A stretch of DNA of 64,000 nucleotides. It comes from Methylomagnum ishizawai (GTDB lineage Bacteria; Pseudomonadota; Gammaproteobacteria; Methylococcales; Methylococcaceae). The stretch covers positions 3,234,881 through 3,298,880 of the forward strand of contig NZ_FXAM01000001.1 of assembly GCF_900155475.1 (NCBI RefSeq). The letters are read 5' to 3'. The notes below the pieces were generated by a model. It made no database searches, was not told where the DNA came from, and was given only the letters and a program-made list of their open reading frames with translations. This document shows positions 7,914 through 16,292 of this stretch, one piece after another (the stretch's first letter is position 1; each line of letters opens with the position of its first letter). The position numbers and the translations under genes are program-made.

Positions 7914-9389
7914 TCAGTGGGATTCCTCGGCGAGGAGGTCGAAAAAGCCGCGGCCTTCGCTGGCGAGTTCGGCGTAGGCGTCGGAACAGGCGTCCACGAT
8001 GTCGTCGTGGGCGCCCGAGGGGAAGCGTTCCATCTCGGCGAAGAATTCGTCGTTCCAGGGGGCGGCCAGCACCTGGACGTGGCCGTGCTGCCAGTGGGCG
8101 GCGAACGGCCTCGCCCGGACCTCCTTGGCCTTGCCGGGCGGACGGGCCGCGACCATGAACCCTTCCCCGGCCAGCATGGCCACGAAATCCTCGGCCTGCC
8201 CCTTGCCCGCCTGTCCGGGGTCTTTCGGCACGGTGACGCGGACGGTATGCCCGTCCGACCACGCGGTATCCAGCACCAGGCTTTTCACCCGGCCCGCCCG
8301 CTTCCGCACATGCTCCAGGCCGGCGATCAGGACTTTGCGGTCCCCGGCCCGGTAGCCCATCAAGATGCCCGCCGTCCATGACGGGTCGGGGTTCTCTTGG
8401 TTCGGCTCGGTCGCGGCCAAGTCCCAGGCCCGCACCCAGGTCCAGGCGTCCATGTCGCCGGGCAGGCCGTCCACCCTCTCCACCTCGGCCCGGTCGAAAT
8501 AGCTGCCCGCCGTGGCCCGCACCTTCCAGTTCCCGTCCAGCAGCCGGCCGCGGCTGACCCGGTCCATCGCCATCAGCTTGGAACGGTAGGCCGGGTCTTT
8601 CTCCAGCAACACCCGGTTGTCGTCCAGCTTGGCCGGGATGAAGGTCACGCTGAACGGCGGGCCTTCGGCGGCGAGGTCCGGGTGGGCGGCCTCGGCCTCC
8701 TCGCGGCTGCCGTACCAGCGGACGGCGTCCCCGGCCCGGTAGAACCAGCGCACCACCCCCGAGCGTCCGTAGAGCGGGAACCCGGTGTCCGGGTCGATCC
8801 ACCACGCGATGAACCCGGCCACCCAGCAATCCGGGTCGGGGTTGCAGGTCGCCCGCAGGTAGGGCTTCACGCCGCAGAGCGAGCGGTTGCGGTTGAGCAT
8901 GTAGAAGAACATGGACTCGGTGAACAGTTCGAGCTGGTCGAACCCGATCATCGTGATTTCCGCGCCCAGGTAGTTGAACTTGTCGGCCTCCCGCTGCATG
9001 TGGGTGAACTTGATCGACGCGCCGCTGGGCCAGGACCACGACTTCGCGCCGTAGGACGGGAGGCCGCCCAGGTCGCGGTACATGGATTCCGACGCCTCCC
9101 ACAGGCCGCCCGGCAGGTTGATCTCGGGGAAGGTGCGGCGGAACACCAGGGCGCGGAAGCCCTTCACGTCGCGGTGCCGCACCGGGTCGGCCAGCAGGGA
9201 GAAGGTCTTTCCGCCCCCGGCGGCCCCGCCGAAGATCACGATGTCGGCCCGGGATTCCAGGTATTGCCGTTGCGGCGGCGATATCCGCGCCAGCAGGTTC
9301 CGTTCCCGCGCGCCATCCCGGAGCCGCCGCCGGGCCTCGCGCACCGCGGCCTCCATCATCCGGTTCCGGGCGCGGGCCGGGGCGCTCAT
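7914..9389 (-). CDS. Terminase large subunit
   Basis: The 491-residue packaging motor has a Walker A at residues 54-62 (GGAAGGGKT), an adenine and coupling region with RALVFRRTFPE and RATCNPDPD, and a C-terminal nuclease domain with WDLAATE, DTAWSDG and AHDDIVDA carrying the metal-binding Asp residues. The ATG at 9389 overlaps the stop of the small-subunit gene (ATGA), so the start is firm. It translocates phage DNA into proheads together with the small subunit and the portal. Confidence 0.93.
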   Translation of the reverse strand: MSAPARARNRMMEAAVREARRRLRDGARERNLLARISPPQRQYLESRADIVIFGGAAGGGKTFSLLADPVRHRDVKGFRALVFRRTFPEINLPGGLWEASESMYRDLGGLPSYGAKSWSWPSGASIKFTHMQREADKFNYLGAEITMIGFDQLELFTESMFFYMLNRNRSLCGVKPYLRATCNPDPDCWVAGFIAWWIDPDTGFPLYGRSGVVRWFYRAGDAVRWYGSREEAEAAHPDLAAEGPPFSVTFIPAKLDDNRVLLEKDPAYRSKLMAMDRVSRGRLLDGNWKVRATAGSYFDRAEVERVDGLPGDMDAWTWVRAWDLAATEPNQENPDPSWTAGILMGYRAGDRKVLIAGLEHVRKRAGRVKSLVLDTAWSDGHTVRVTVPKDPGQAGKGQAEDFVAMLAGEGFMVAARPPGKAKEVRARPFAAHWQHGHVQVLAAPWNDEFFAEMERFPSGAHDDIVDACSDAYAELASEGRGFFDLLAEESH

Positions 9390-10105
9390 GGCAGGCCCCC
9401 TTCCAGCTTCGCCATGGCGAGCCGCACGGCCTCCTCGAACACGGCGTCGGGGTCCATGCCGGCGGCTTGCAGGTCGGCCTTCCAATCGCCGCCCTCGGCC
9501 TTGACCGCGATGGGCGTCCCCTCGCCGGTGATCGCCCGCTCTTCCCGGAGGGCTTGGAAATACAGGTTCCAATCCCCGCCTTCCCGCGCCTTCGCCTTGA
9601 CCTCGGCCAGTTCGGCCAGCAGGGCGCTCCGGTCGGGCTTCTTCGGGGGCGGGTCGGGCACATGCCCCAGGGCGGCGCGCTCCACCCGCGTGGCCGTGTC
9701 CAGCAGCCTCGCGAGCTGGTAGGGGGTCAACGCCTCGGCGGCGGCTTCGCGGGCCTCCGGCGTCCGGTTCCAGGCCGCGAGCTTGGCGTTCACCACGGCG
9801 TGGATGGCCTGGGCGCTGTGGGCATGGCGGCGTTCCATGTCCCGGATGGCCCGTTCCCTTTCCTGGCGGGCGATCCGGTCCAGGTGGTCGGTGTAGGCGG
9901 CGGCGCGTTCCACCCAGCGGAAATCCACGCTCCATTGCTCGGCTCGCCGTACTTTTACCGCACTTGCGTCTTCGCCCACCGACCTTCGGATGCTCCTTTC
10001 CCCCATCGGCATGTCCCGGTACCGGCGGAACGCCGCGTAGGCCGTTTCCGACTCGCCCGGCTGGCGTTCCCAGGGTTGTTGCGGTATCGGGTCGATCCGG
10101 GCCAT
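9386..10105 (-). CDS. Terminase small subunit-like protein (239 aa)
   Basis: The start WERQPGESETAYAAFRRYRD and GERSIRRSVGED is the recurring opening of a class of terminase small subunits, and a helix-turn-helix-like region with DNA-contact helices follows. A long coiled-coil-like middle (DRIARQERERAIRDMERRHA) would allow ring assembly. It directly precedes the large terminase with ATGA overlap. The ATG at 10105 lies three bases after the stop of the 65-residue gene. Confidence 0.75.
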   Translation of the reverse strand: MARIDPIPQQPWERQPGESETAYAAFRRYRDMPMGERSIRRSVGEDASAVKVRRAEQWSVDFRWVERAAAYTDHLDRIARQERERAIRDMERRHAHSAQAIHAVVNAKLAAWNRTPEAREAAAEALTPYQLARLLDTATRVERAALGHVPDPPPKKPDRSALLAELAEVKAKAREGGDWNLYFQALREERAITGEGTPIAVKAEGGDWKADLQAAGMDPDAVFEEAVRLAMAKLEGGLP

Positions 10106-10107
10106 GG

Positions 10108-10305
10108 CTACGGTTTCACCCCGAGCTTGTTGGCGAGCAATATCTGGTTCTTCGTGACCCAGGCCCGCTTGTACTGGGTGTCCTTGAACAGCTTGGAGAA
10201 GCCGGTGATGTGCTTGAGCCGCACCAGTTCCCCGGCTTCTATGTCCGGGCGGACGGTGGAAGCCGCGTCGAATTGTGCTTGCGTGTATGCGGGGGTGGTG
10301 GCCAT
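10108..10305 (-). CDS. Small phage protein before terminase (65 aa)
   Basis: This 65-residue protein (MATTPAYTQAQFDAASTVRP) contains ELVRLKHITGFSKLFKDTQYK. Small proteins of this kind sit immediately ahead of terminase genes in several phages. No domain can be named with confidence. It appears to be the first gene of the packaging-head operon, preceded by the palindrome at 10331-10354. Confidence 0.55.
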   Translation of the reverse strand: MATTPAYTQAQFDAASTVRPDIEAGELVRLKHITGFSKLFKDTQYKRAWVTKNQILLANKLGVKP

Positions 10306-10330
10306 GCGCGTATTGTGCGCGTGAGGCCGG

Positions 10331-10354
10331 TTTCAATTGCATAGGCAATTGAAA
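10331..10354. promoter_or_regulatory. Perfect 10-bp palindrome ahead of the packaging operon
   Basis: TTTCAATTGC is followed after four bases (ATAG) by its exact complement. It lies 26 bases upstream of the first gene of the terminase operon and after the BRO gene. No T-run follows on either strand, so an operator or activator site fits better than a terminator. It differs from the ACAA-N6-TTGT operators. Confidence 0.45.
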
Positions 10355-10371
10355 TCCCTGGGGAATTTTGG

Positions 10372-10387
10372 GCCGCGTCCTTGCGGC
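10372..10387 (-). promoter_or_regulatory. ANGGAN hexaloop hairpin after the BRO gene
   Basis: On the minus strand GCCGC and GCGGC enclose the six-base loop AAGGAC, ten bases after the BRO stop codon. A 30-base stretch from the stop (10399 to 10370) matches 28 of 30 bases that follow the Rha stop (32580-32609). The loop fits the CsrA/RsmA pattern CANGGAYG. This is the only copy on the minus strand. Confidence 0.5.
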
Positions 10388-10396
10388 GGGGGTTCC

Positions 10397-11233
10397 TCAG
10401 TGGAACAATTTCTCCTGGACATCGGCGTAACTGGATCCATGGCCGCGCCGATCCCGCGTCACGAACTGGGCTATTTCATGCTCGTCCCAGCGGGACAGGC
10501 AGACATTCAGTTCGGTGGCTTCCTCCCCGGCGGCTTTCAGCAACATCGCCTTGGCTTCGGCCAGCACCTTCTCGGCGTTCTCGCCATGGCGGAGGATGCG
10601 CTTGATGACCATTCCCTCGGCTTCTGAAATCGCTTCGGACAATGTGCCGGTGATGGCGAAGATGCGGCGCAGTTCGGCGGCGAGGGGGGGAATATGGTTG
10701 ACCTGGAAGCGGTTGGGCGACGGGTTGCCGGTGATGGCGCGGAGGGCATACCAGACGGCTTGGACGAAGGCGTGCTTGAAGTGGAAACGGTGCGTGATGA
10801 GCCAGACCAGCCGTTGCAGGTTTTGCTGGTCGGCGGAGGAGAAAAGCTCGGGCGCTTCGGCGGGCGCGGGCTGGGCCGCTTCGGGGTGGACATAGCGCCC
10901 GGTCTTGCGGATGGCCGGGAGGACCTCCGAAGTCACCCACTTCTTGAACTTCTTGGCCTCGGGCTTGCGGCTGGTGAGGATCAGGGAGTAGAGGCCGGAT
11001 TCGTTGATGATGTTGGTTTGCTGGTCTCCGCCAAGGGTCTTCACAGTATGAAGCCCCTTTTCATCGTCATCTAAGCGGCTCAGGGCGCGAGTTGGATTTA
11101 CGATTTCCAGAGCGGCGCAGACATCGACAGCGACGAACCAAGGTTCGTTGTCGATAACGAGAACCCTGACTTCAAAGGAAGATTGGAATTGGAACACGGT
11201 CGGCGCGGTTGCGCCTTGGGGCTGATTAGCCAT
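10397..11233 (-). CDS. BRO-N domain phage antirepressor
   Basis: Residues about 12-120 form a BRO/Ant N-terminal domain: VRVLVIDNEPWFVAVDVCAAL, NPTRALSRLDDDEKG, NIINESGLYSLILTSRKPEAKKFKKWV and SEVLPAIRKTGRY. The C-terminal 150 residues (SADQQNLQRLVWLITHRFHFKHAF onward) are a separate helical domain. Proteins of this type oppose phage repressors or regulate late genes. It is preceded by a long structured leader and followed by the hexaloop hairpin. The start has an AGGAG site (GTAGGAGTTCATCATG). Confidence 0.85.
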   Translation of the reverse strand: MANQPQGATAPTVFQFQSSFEVRVLVIDNEPWFVAVDVCAALEIVNPTRALSRLDDDEKGLHTVKTLGGDQQTNIINESGLYSLILTSRKPEAKKFKKWVTSEVLPAIRKTGRYVHPEAAQPAPAEAPELFSSADQQNLQRLVWLITHRFHFKHAFVQAVWYALRAITGNPSPNRFQVNHIPPLAAELRRIFAITGTLSEAISEAEGMVIKRILRHGENAEKVLAEAKAMLLKAAGEEATELNVCLSRWDEHEIAQFVTRDRRGHGSSYADVQEKLFH

Positions 11234-11242
11234 GATGAACTC

Positions 11243-11482
11243 CTACGTTTTTTCTAGAAAGGTGGACACCTGGAGGCTAGAAACCGACGTAAGACGGCGG
11301 ACGGTATTCACCCGCGAGGGTTTATTTCCGTCCCCTCCAGGCATCGCAACTCGGACGCCGGGCGGATTGATGGCGTAAAAATACCGCATGGTCTTACGGG
11401 TGCGGCTACCGCTTACGTGGAGGTTTCTAGGCTCCGGTAAGAAGCATAGCACCGGCCCGAGATGCGCGGCAAGGACGGTCAA
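11243..11482 (-). other. Structured leader with small Ash/Icd-like reading frame
   Basis: A 79-codon frame (TTG start overlapping the previous stop) contains RTRKTMRYFYAINPPGVRVAMPGG and ends TSVSSLQVSTFLEKT. Such frames lie ahead of antirepressor genes in many prophages and are annotated Ash or Icd-like. The DNA folds strongly: 11272-11285 pairs with 11422-11435 (13 of 14), 11289-11295 with 11391-11397, and about 11302-11308 with 11380-11386. A regulatory RNA, in the style of the P4 immunity region, is as likely as a protein product. ATG codons further in are possible starts. Confidence 0.4.
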
Positions 11483-11703
11483 TTTTCGCGCTGAGGTGTT
11501 CCATAGAACTGCTTAATTTGCGCCAAGGTGAGATTGATGGTCATCACGGTCTGCTCGAAATACTGAGGATGCTTTTCTTGAAAATGGGCACCAATCTTGT
11601 CGGTTAGCGCATCTATTTCCGCTTGTAGGTCTGGCGGCGCTTCCGGGATTAGAGTTTTCAGGATGGTATAGAGTTGGCCCAGTTCTTTTGCTGAGAGTTC
11701 CAT
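11479..11703 (-). CDS. Small acidic protein downstream of the CHAT gene (74 aa)
   Basis: It codes for MELSAKELGQLYTILKTLIP and the rest appears all-helical (DLQAEIDALTDKIGAHFQEK, TINLTLAQIKQFYG). A GAGG site nine bases before the ATG at 11703 supports this start over an earlier GTG at 11736. It follows the CHAT gene by about 95 bases with a terminator hairpin between, so it may be partly independent. It is not recognised. It could be an accessory factor of the CHAT protein or an unrelated cargo gene. Confidence 0.6.
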   Translation of the reverse strand: MELSAKELGQLYTILKTLIPEAPPDLQAEIDALTDKIGAHFQEKHPQYFEQTVMTINLTLAQIKQFYGTPQREN

Positions 11704-11744
11704 GCTAATGTCCCTCAAAAGCGAAGATGATAGCACTGACAGCT

Positions 11745-11770
11745 AAAAGCCCGGCTAGGCCAGGCTTTTT
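11745..11770 (-). terminator. Terminator hairpin after the CHAT gene
   Basis: AAAAGCC, a mismatch and GGC form a stem with GCC, a mismatch and GGCTTTT around a TAG loop, and a run of T follows. The stem ends in A and T runs on both sides, so it could stop transcription from either strand. It lies 28 bases after the CHAT stop. Confidence 0.65.
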
Positions 11771-11797
11771 CATGCTTGGGGATGGCCCAAAGCGTGG

Positions 11798-14700
11798 TTA
11801 TCCGGCCAGGGCTTGGTCGATGTCGGCGATGAATCGTTGGGTTTGGGTTTCATCAGCAGCAGCGCGGCCTTGGTAGCGCTGGAAGTCGCGCAGGGCGGCT
11901 TCGGCATAAGATCGGGCACGGAGTAGTAGGTCGTGGCGATGGATTGGGTCACGCTTGGCGGCTGACTCGTACATGAAGGCCATGTTGCGGCGCGTTTGCC
12001 CAGCACTGTAGTGTTCGTTAACTTGCACGTGAAATTGCACGGCTTGTTCAAGATGCTCACGGCATGCTTCCATCCGCCGGAGTTGCCCATAGAGTATGCC
12101 TAGAGAGTTATGTATTGGCCCAAGATTGTTTACGGAATCAGTGGGACAAAGTTGCAATGCCTCATGATAATATTGTTCCGCTACCTGGGCATGGCGTAGC
12201 GTAATTTCCTCTCTTTCACTCCGAAGGGATGTTTCTTTGAAACGCTCATGATGAATTGTGCCAATTTGATAGAGAGATGCAGAACGCCCTACCGCATCGC
12301 TGGGATTATGTAATTCCAAGCCGCGTTGGTAGGCAGTTTCAGCCATATCCCAGTTACGGATAGCGGAGATAACCCGGTAAGCATGACCTATGTTTAAATA
12401 GATAATGGCTTCTGCGGTGGTATCAGCTATTCGCTGGTAGTAGCAAATGGCTTCCTGATAAACCACCACACACTCGACATCATTCTGCTCCAATAAAATA
12501 CAGCCAAGTGTAAATATGCTGGCTGCTAAGTTGCGAATTAAAGCCTTCTGGTAAGTATTCAGTGGGGTAGTTTCCGGCAACGACAGTACAGCGGCAGCTT
12601 CCTGTCTAGCACATTTAAGCTGCTTATTTTGCAAAGCAGCGGCGTAATCTAAATCGCGGTCGTAGTATCGAGCCAAATTGATGCGATAGGATAAAATCAA
12701 ACCGTAAAATTCCTCCCGCCCTGCCAACGGCTCATCATCGTCTGAGCAATATTCCGGCACGACCTGCGCTACTAGGTGCGCCCATTCCGCCAGCCGTCCT
12801 TGGTATTCGTACAATACGTTTAAACCTTGCATTCCTGAGGTCACAATATGCCACCAACCTAAACGGCGAGCCAAATGGCGGGCGTGCAGCAGATTATTTT
12901 CCACCAAGCCTAGAAATTGGGTGGCTTGTTGTCGGTTTCCGTGATGAAACTCTTCATTATAGTAGCTACCAGCAAAGTTTGTTCCTTGCACCCAAGCTCG
13001 CAAAGCTGTTTCTGAATTAGAACGTCCTGGCGTTCCATCATAATACTGTTTGAATGCCTGCTTTAGGAACCAAGGAAAAGCTGGATGGATACCGTACCAA
13101 GAGCCGCTTATTGACGTTAATAAGCCCACCTCGCAAGCTCGGTTCAATATATTGATGATTTTATCCTGATCCTGGTTTTGCAACTCCGGTAATATGTATC
13201 TGCTTTGGCCCATGTCCATGTAAGAGAATATTTCAACCGGCACTACGCCCTGAAACAAACTCAACAAAGCAATCACCGGCATTTCCTCTTCGGTGAAAGC
13301 ATTGCGAAACCCATAGGCCAGCGAAGCCCCCAACGAGTACCCACGCCCTTCCGCTTCGTCGGCATCCTCGATCTCCTGCTCGCCATCGCGCACGGCCTGA
13401 ATAAACTTCGCAACCGGCTCCTGCCCGCGCAAGCCCAAACGGATCGCCTGCTTCGCCAAGACGCGCAAGGCCAACGGATTCCCAGTGCAGTAATCTAACA
13501 GTGGTCCCCAACCATCGATATCGGATGATTTCCAACCCCGCTCCCGTCCCAGTTCCGAAGCCAACGCAGCGGAATCGGCGCGGGACATGCGCGGCATCGA
13601 AACCCGATGGGAAATATCCCCCAGCCACGCCCGCTCGTCGCGGCGCGAGGTGAGCAGAAGCTTGACCTGGGTGGACTGATCCTGCCGGAGTTGCCTGAGG
13701 AAATCGGCCAGTTCCGCTTGTTCAGCGCCCGTCCAGGCCGATTCACTGCCCGCCGGGAACCCGGCCACCGGTTCCACGTTGTCCCAAATCCACAGCAGCG
13801 GATAACGGCGCAAGAGTTCCAGCGCCATGGGGCGGCGCTCGCCCGGTTTGACCGCGTGCCATTCTATGCCGTGGGCTTCCAAAACATCCTTGAAATGGTG
13901 AGCCAGTTGGTTGAGCGCGTCCTCAAGGTCAACGTGGATTTCAAACGAGGTCAGCAAGACCCGCGTCAGCCCGCCAGTCTGCGTGTACCAACGGGCGAAT
14001 TCCACGGCAGCGCTGGTCTTGCCCTGCCCGGCGTAGGCGTGGAGCAACACCACCGGATGCTTGTCGAAGGCGCGGTCGAGCAGCAGCAGGGTCTCGTCCC
14101 GACCGATGAAGCCTTGTTCGGGATAGCGCAGGCGCAGCCGGTCGTCGCTCAGGATAGGGTCGGATTCGACCTGTCCGCCCAAGCCAGGCGCGGTGGTTTG
14201 CGGCAGCGTAAGGCGCATGGCCTCGTAAACCACCGGCACCAACCAATCCGCCAAGGGCCGCAACAGGCCGAAACCCGCCCAACGGTCGGGATTGTCGCGC
14301 AAATGCCGACGGGCCAAGGTCGCTGCCTCGCCGAAGCTTTGGCCCTGGGCCAGGGCGGCGTAGAGTTCGCCGATGTACTGCGCGGCGGTGACGACGAACA
14401 CGCTATAGCGCATCCCTAACACGGCGGGGATGCCTTGATCGACCACGGCTTGCGCCAAGGAGCCGATGGCGCGGACTTCATCATGGACGGAATCGGCGTC
14501 CGCCGGGGCTTCGGCGGCGTCGTGCATCGCGCTTTGGCAGGCGTTCAGCACCAACACCGGAACGCCGTGGTCGTGCAACAATTTACCCAGTTCCTCGCCG
14601 GAAACGGGCTGGATTCCGTCATCGTCCTTGGGCTGTTCAAACAACAGATAGCCGCGCTTGCCGTCAATCTTGCCTTCGTATTTGAACGCGCCCAGCCGGT

Positions 14701-15487
14701 TGAGCCAGGCCGCATAGCGGGTTTGGCTCAGATCGGTATACGTGCCGTGGCCGTCGAAATGGACGATATGGAAGGGTTGGCCCGCCCGCTTGGCCTCGGC
14801 CAAGGTTTTTTGCAATTGTTCGTAAGTCGGGGGGCGTAATACGGCGATGTCGAAGTGCCGACGTTTCCCGGCCTGTTCCAAACCCTTCAACAAACGGTTG
14901 GCGACCGCCCGCAAAGCCACGTCTCTGGTGCCACCAGGACGGCAAGCCACGTACAACAGCCGGATGCGTCCCTCATGGGCCTGGGGCACTTTGACAAAAC
15001 CGATATTCGGATTGGATTGCACGCGGACAAAGGCTTGCACCCGTACCGCCAGCGCGGAATTGGATTCCGGGTCGCGCATCAGTTCCCACGGAATCGCCGC
15101 AGCTTCGGCGATGCCGGTGTTGATTTCGATGCGGAGGTCGGCCAGTTCATTGCGGATGGCGAACCAAATCGCCTGAGTATTCCGGTTCGCGGCCAGCACC
15201 TTGTCGTAAAGCTCCCCGCCCCGGGCCCGCATCATGGCTTCGATCTGGTCGATATGCGCCGCTTCGACCGCTTCGGGATGCTGGGGATAATCCTCCATGT
15301 ACCAGCGCAGGTCTTGCTGTTCCTGTGGGGTGAGTTGGAAGGTTATCGAGGCGCTGCCTTCGATGGGGGCTTCGCCTGGGCGTTCCAGGCGCAAGTCGAT
15401 CAGGTATTGCCCATCGGCGGATGGGCGTTGACGGATGGCGAGTTTAGGAGACATGGTGGTGTCCGGGATGCTTGGGGATGTAAACAT
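11798..15487 (-). CDS. CHAT protease - STAND NTPase - TPR protein (1229 aa), candidate defence protein
   Basis: Residues 1-440 form a CHAT (caspase-like) domain. It has the leading motif IPWELM at 132-137, the catalytic His247 in FDGHGT and Cys317 in VLNACQS. Residues about 455-760 are a STAND/NB-ARC-like NTPase: FIGRD linker, Walker A GQGKT at 487-491, Walker B LLWIWDN at 564-570, LLLTSRRD sensor and a CTGNPLALRVL motif. From about 850 to the end helical TPR-like repeats follow (AIIYLNIGHAYRVI, GPIHNSLGILYGQL). This layout is that of NLR-like proteins in which repeats sense a trigger and the protease acts. The start has AAGG seven bases before the ATG. The 12.0-13.2 kb part is clearly AT-richer than its surroundings, so this is probably phage-carried cargo. 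Confidence 0.88.
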   Translation of the reverse strand: MFTSPSIPDTTMSPKLAIRQRPSADGQYLIDLRLERPGEAPIEGSASITFQLTPQEQQDLRWYMEDYPQHPEAVEAAHIDQIEAMMRARGGELYDKVLAANRNTQAIWFAIRNELADLRIEINTGIAEAAAIPWELMRDPESNSALAVRVQAFVRVQSNPNIGFVKVPQAHEGRIRLLYVACRPGGTRDVALRAVANRLLKGLEQAGKRRHFDIAVLRPPTYEQLQKTLAEAKRAGQPFHIVHFDGHGTYTDLSQTRYAAWLNRLGAFKYEGKIDGKRGYLLFEQPKDDDGIQPVSGEELGKLLHDHGVPVLVLNACQSAMHDAAEAPADADSVHDEVRAIGSLAQAVVDQGIPAVLGMRYSVFVVTAAQYIGELYAALAQGQSFGEAATLARRHLRDNPDRWAGFGLLRPLADWLVPVVYEAMRLTLPQTTAPGLGGQVESDPILSDDRLRLRYPEQGFIGRDETLLLLDRAFDKHPVVLLHAYAGQGKTSAAVEFARWYTQTGGLTRVLLTSFEIHVDLEDALNQLAHHFKDVLEAHGIEWHAVKPGERRPMALELLRRYPLLWIWDNVEPVAGFPAGSESAWTGAEQAELADFLRQLRQDQSTQVKLLLTSRRDERAWLGDISHRVSMPRMSRADSAALASELGRERGWKSSDIDGWGPLLDYCTGNPLALRVLAKQAIRLGLRGQEPVAKFIQAVRDGEQEIEDADEAEGRGYSLGASLAYGFRNAFTEEEMPVIALLSLFQGVVPVEIFSYMDMGQSRYILPELQNQDQDKIINILNRACEVGLLTSISGSWYGIHPAFPWFLKQAFKQYYDGTPGRSNSETALRAWVQGTNFAGSYYNEEFHHGNRQQATQFLGLVENNLLHARHLARRLGWWHIVTSGMQGLNVLYEYQGRLAEWAHLVAQVVPEYCSDDDEPLAGREEFYGLILSYRINLARYYDRDLDYAAALQNKQLKCARQEAAAVLSLPETTPLNTYQKALIRNLAASIFTLGCILLEQNDVECVVVYQEAICYYQRIADTTAEAIIYLNIGHAYRVISAIRNWDMAETAYQRGLELHNPSDAVGRSASLYQIGTIHHERFKETSLRSEREEITLRHAQVAEQYYHEALQLCPTDSVNNLGPIHNSLGILYGQLRRMEACREHLEQAVQFHVQVNEHYSAGQTRRNMAFMYESAAKRDPIHRHDLLLRARSYAEAALRDFQRYQGRAAADETQTQRFIADIDQALAG

Positions 15488-15553
15488 TCTATCGCCTTTT
15501 TTTCATTGACCGCTATGCGTCCCGCACTTTGGACCGGTCAGCACCGCGCCCCG

Positions 15554-15820
15554 CTACTGCGCCGACACCGCCCGGCGCACCGTGGCCTTGGATACCCCGA
15601 ACCGCCGCGCCGCGTCCTGCCGGGAAACCCCGGCGGCGAGCAGGGCGCGGATGCGGTCGTGCAGGTCCGGCGGGCGCTTGCCCACCCACACGGCATCGTT
15701 GCCATATTCGGCCCGCACCCCCCGCTCCACCTCCCAGGACACCTCTGGCGGAATCTCCACGCCCCGCGCCCTGAGCCGCGCCAGCAGGTCCAGGATGATA
15801 TCCGGCCCGCGTTCGCTCAC
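15554..15820 (-). CDS. Mor-like helix-turn-helix regulator (88 aa)
   Basis: The middle and end, VEIPPEVSWEVERGVRAEYG, then NDAVWVGKRPPDLHDRI and GVSRQDAARRFGVSKATVRRAV, follow the Mor/late-activator plan of a beta segment after EYG and a C-terminal helix-turn-helix. The GTG start overlaps the stop of the 25-codon frame before it (GTGA). It is the last gene of the lysis group ahead of the CHAT cargo, where a late-gene activator would be expected. Assignment to the Mor family is by pattern only. Confidence 0.6.
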   Translation of the reverse strand: MSERGPDIILDLLARLRARGVEIPPEVSWEVERGVRAEYGNDAVWVGKRPPDLHDRIRALLAAGVSRQDAARRFGVSKATVRRAVSAQ

Positions 15821-15894
15821 TTTCCCACCCGGTCGATCATCGCGGCCAGCTTGGCCGTGGGTTTGGGTTTGGGTTTGGCTCGGGTCTGGGTCAT
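15817..15894 (-). CDS. Tiny Lys/Pro-rich frame coupled to both neighbours (25 aa)
   Basis: The 25-residue frame MTQTRAKPKPKPTAKL then AAMIDRVGK overlaps the VRR-NUC stop by ATGA and the start of the Mor-like gene by GTGA. The chain of exact overlaps is the main evidence that it is translated. A short basic peptide or a coupling frame are both possible. Confidence 0.4.
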   Translation of the reverse strand: MTQTRAKPKPKPTAKLAAMIDRVGK

Positions 15895-16292
15895 GGTTTG
15901 CCTTCCAGGTAGTCGATGAGGGTTTGCCGCGCGGCCTCCCAGCCCCAGCGGGCCACGGCCTTGTAGCCATGGGCGTTGAGGGCGTCGAGCCAGTCGAGTT
16001 GTCCGGGTTCCAAGGCACCGGGCCTCGATCCCGCCTCCTGGGGTGCCTTGAGTTCGATCCACAGGCCATGGAACCCACCGCGCGGCACGGGGAGGCACAG
16101 GTCGGGCACGCCGGGCCGGACGCCTTCCGCCCTGAGCCTCGCGGCCACCGCCGGGTGGCGGTCCCCGCCGTTGGGGATGGCCAGGAGCAGGCGCAAGTCG
16201 GGATGGCGGGCCTTGTTGAGTTCGGCCCACTCGAACAGCGCGGCCTGTTCCCGGTGTTCGCGGTCGCGGGGCTTCCGCCGGGGGGCGGTCAT
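15891..16292 (-). CDS. VRR-NUC domain nuclease (133 aa)
   Basis: The small single-domain product has the VRR-NUC order: an early EHREQAALFEWAE helix, then LLAIPNGGDRHP, RAEGVRPGVPDLCLPV with the catalytic PD, GLWIELKAP with E-x-K, and a final QLDWLDALNAHGYKAVA. Such stand-alone nucleases are common in phage genomes near lysis and packaging genes and may resolve DNA junctions. The start overlaps the endolysin stop (ATGA). Confidence 0.87.
   Translation of the reverse strand: MTAPRRKPRDREHREQAALFEWAELNKARHPDLRLLLAIPNGGDRHPAVAARLRAEGVRPGVPDLCLPVPRGGFHGLWIELKAPQEAGSRPGALEPGQLDWLDALNAHGYKAVARWGWEAARQTLIDYLEGKP

Noticed and set aside
6139-9663. Open frame of 1174 codons across the portal and terminase genes on the same strand in another frame
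   Set aside because: The Arg/Pro/Gly-rich product lacks any motif and overlaps two well-supported genes.
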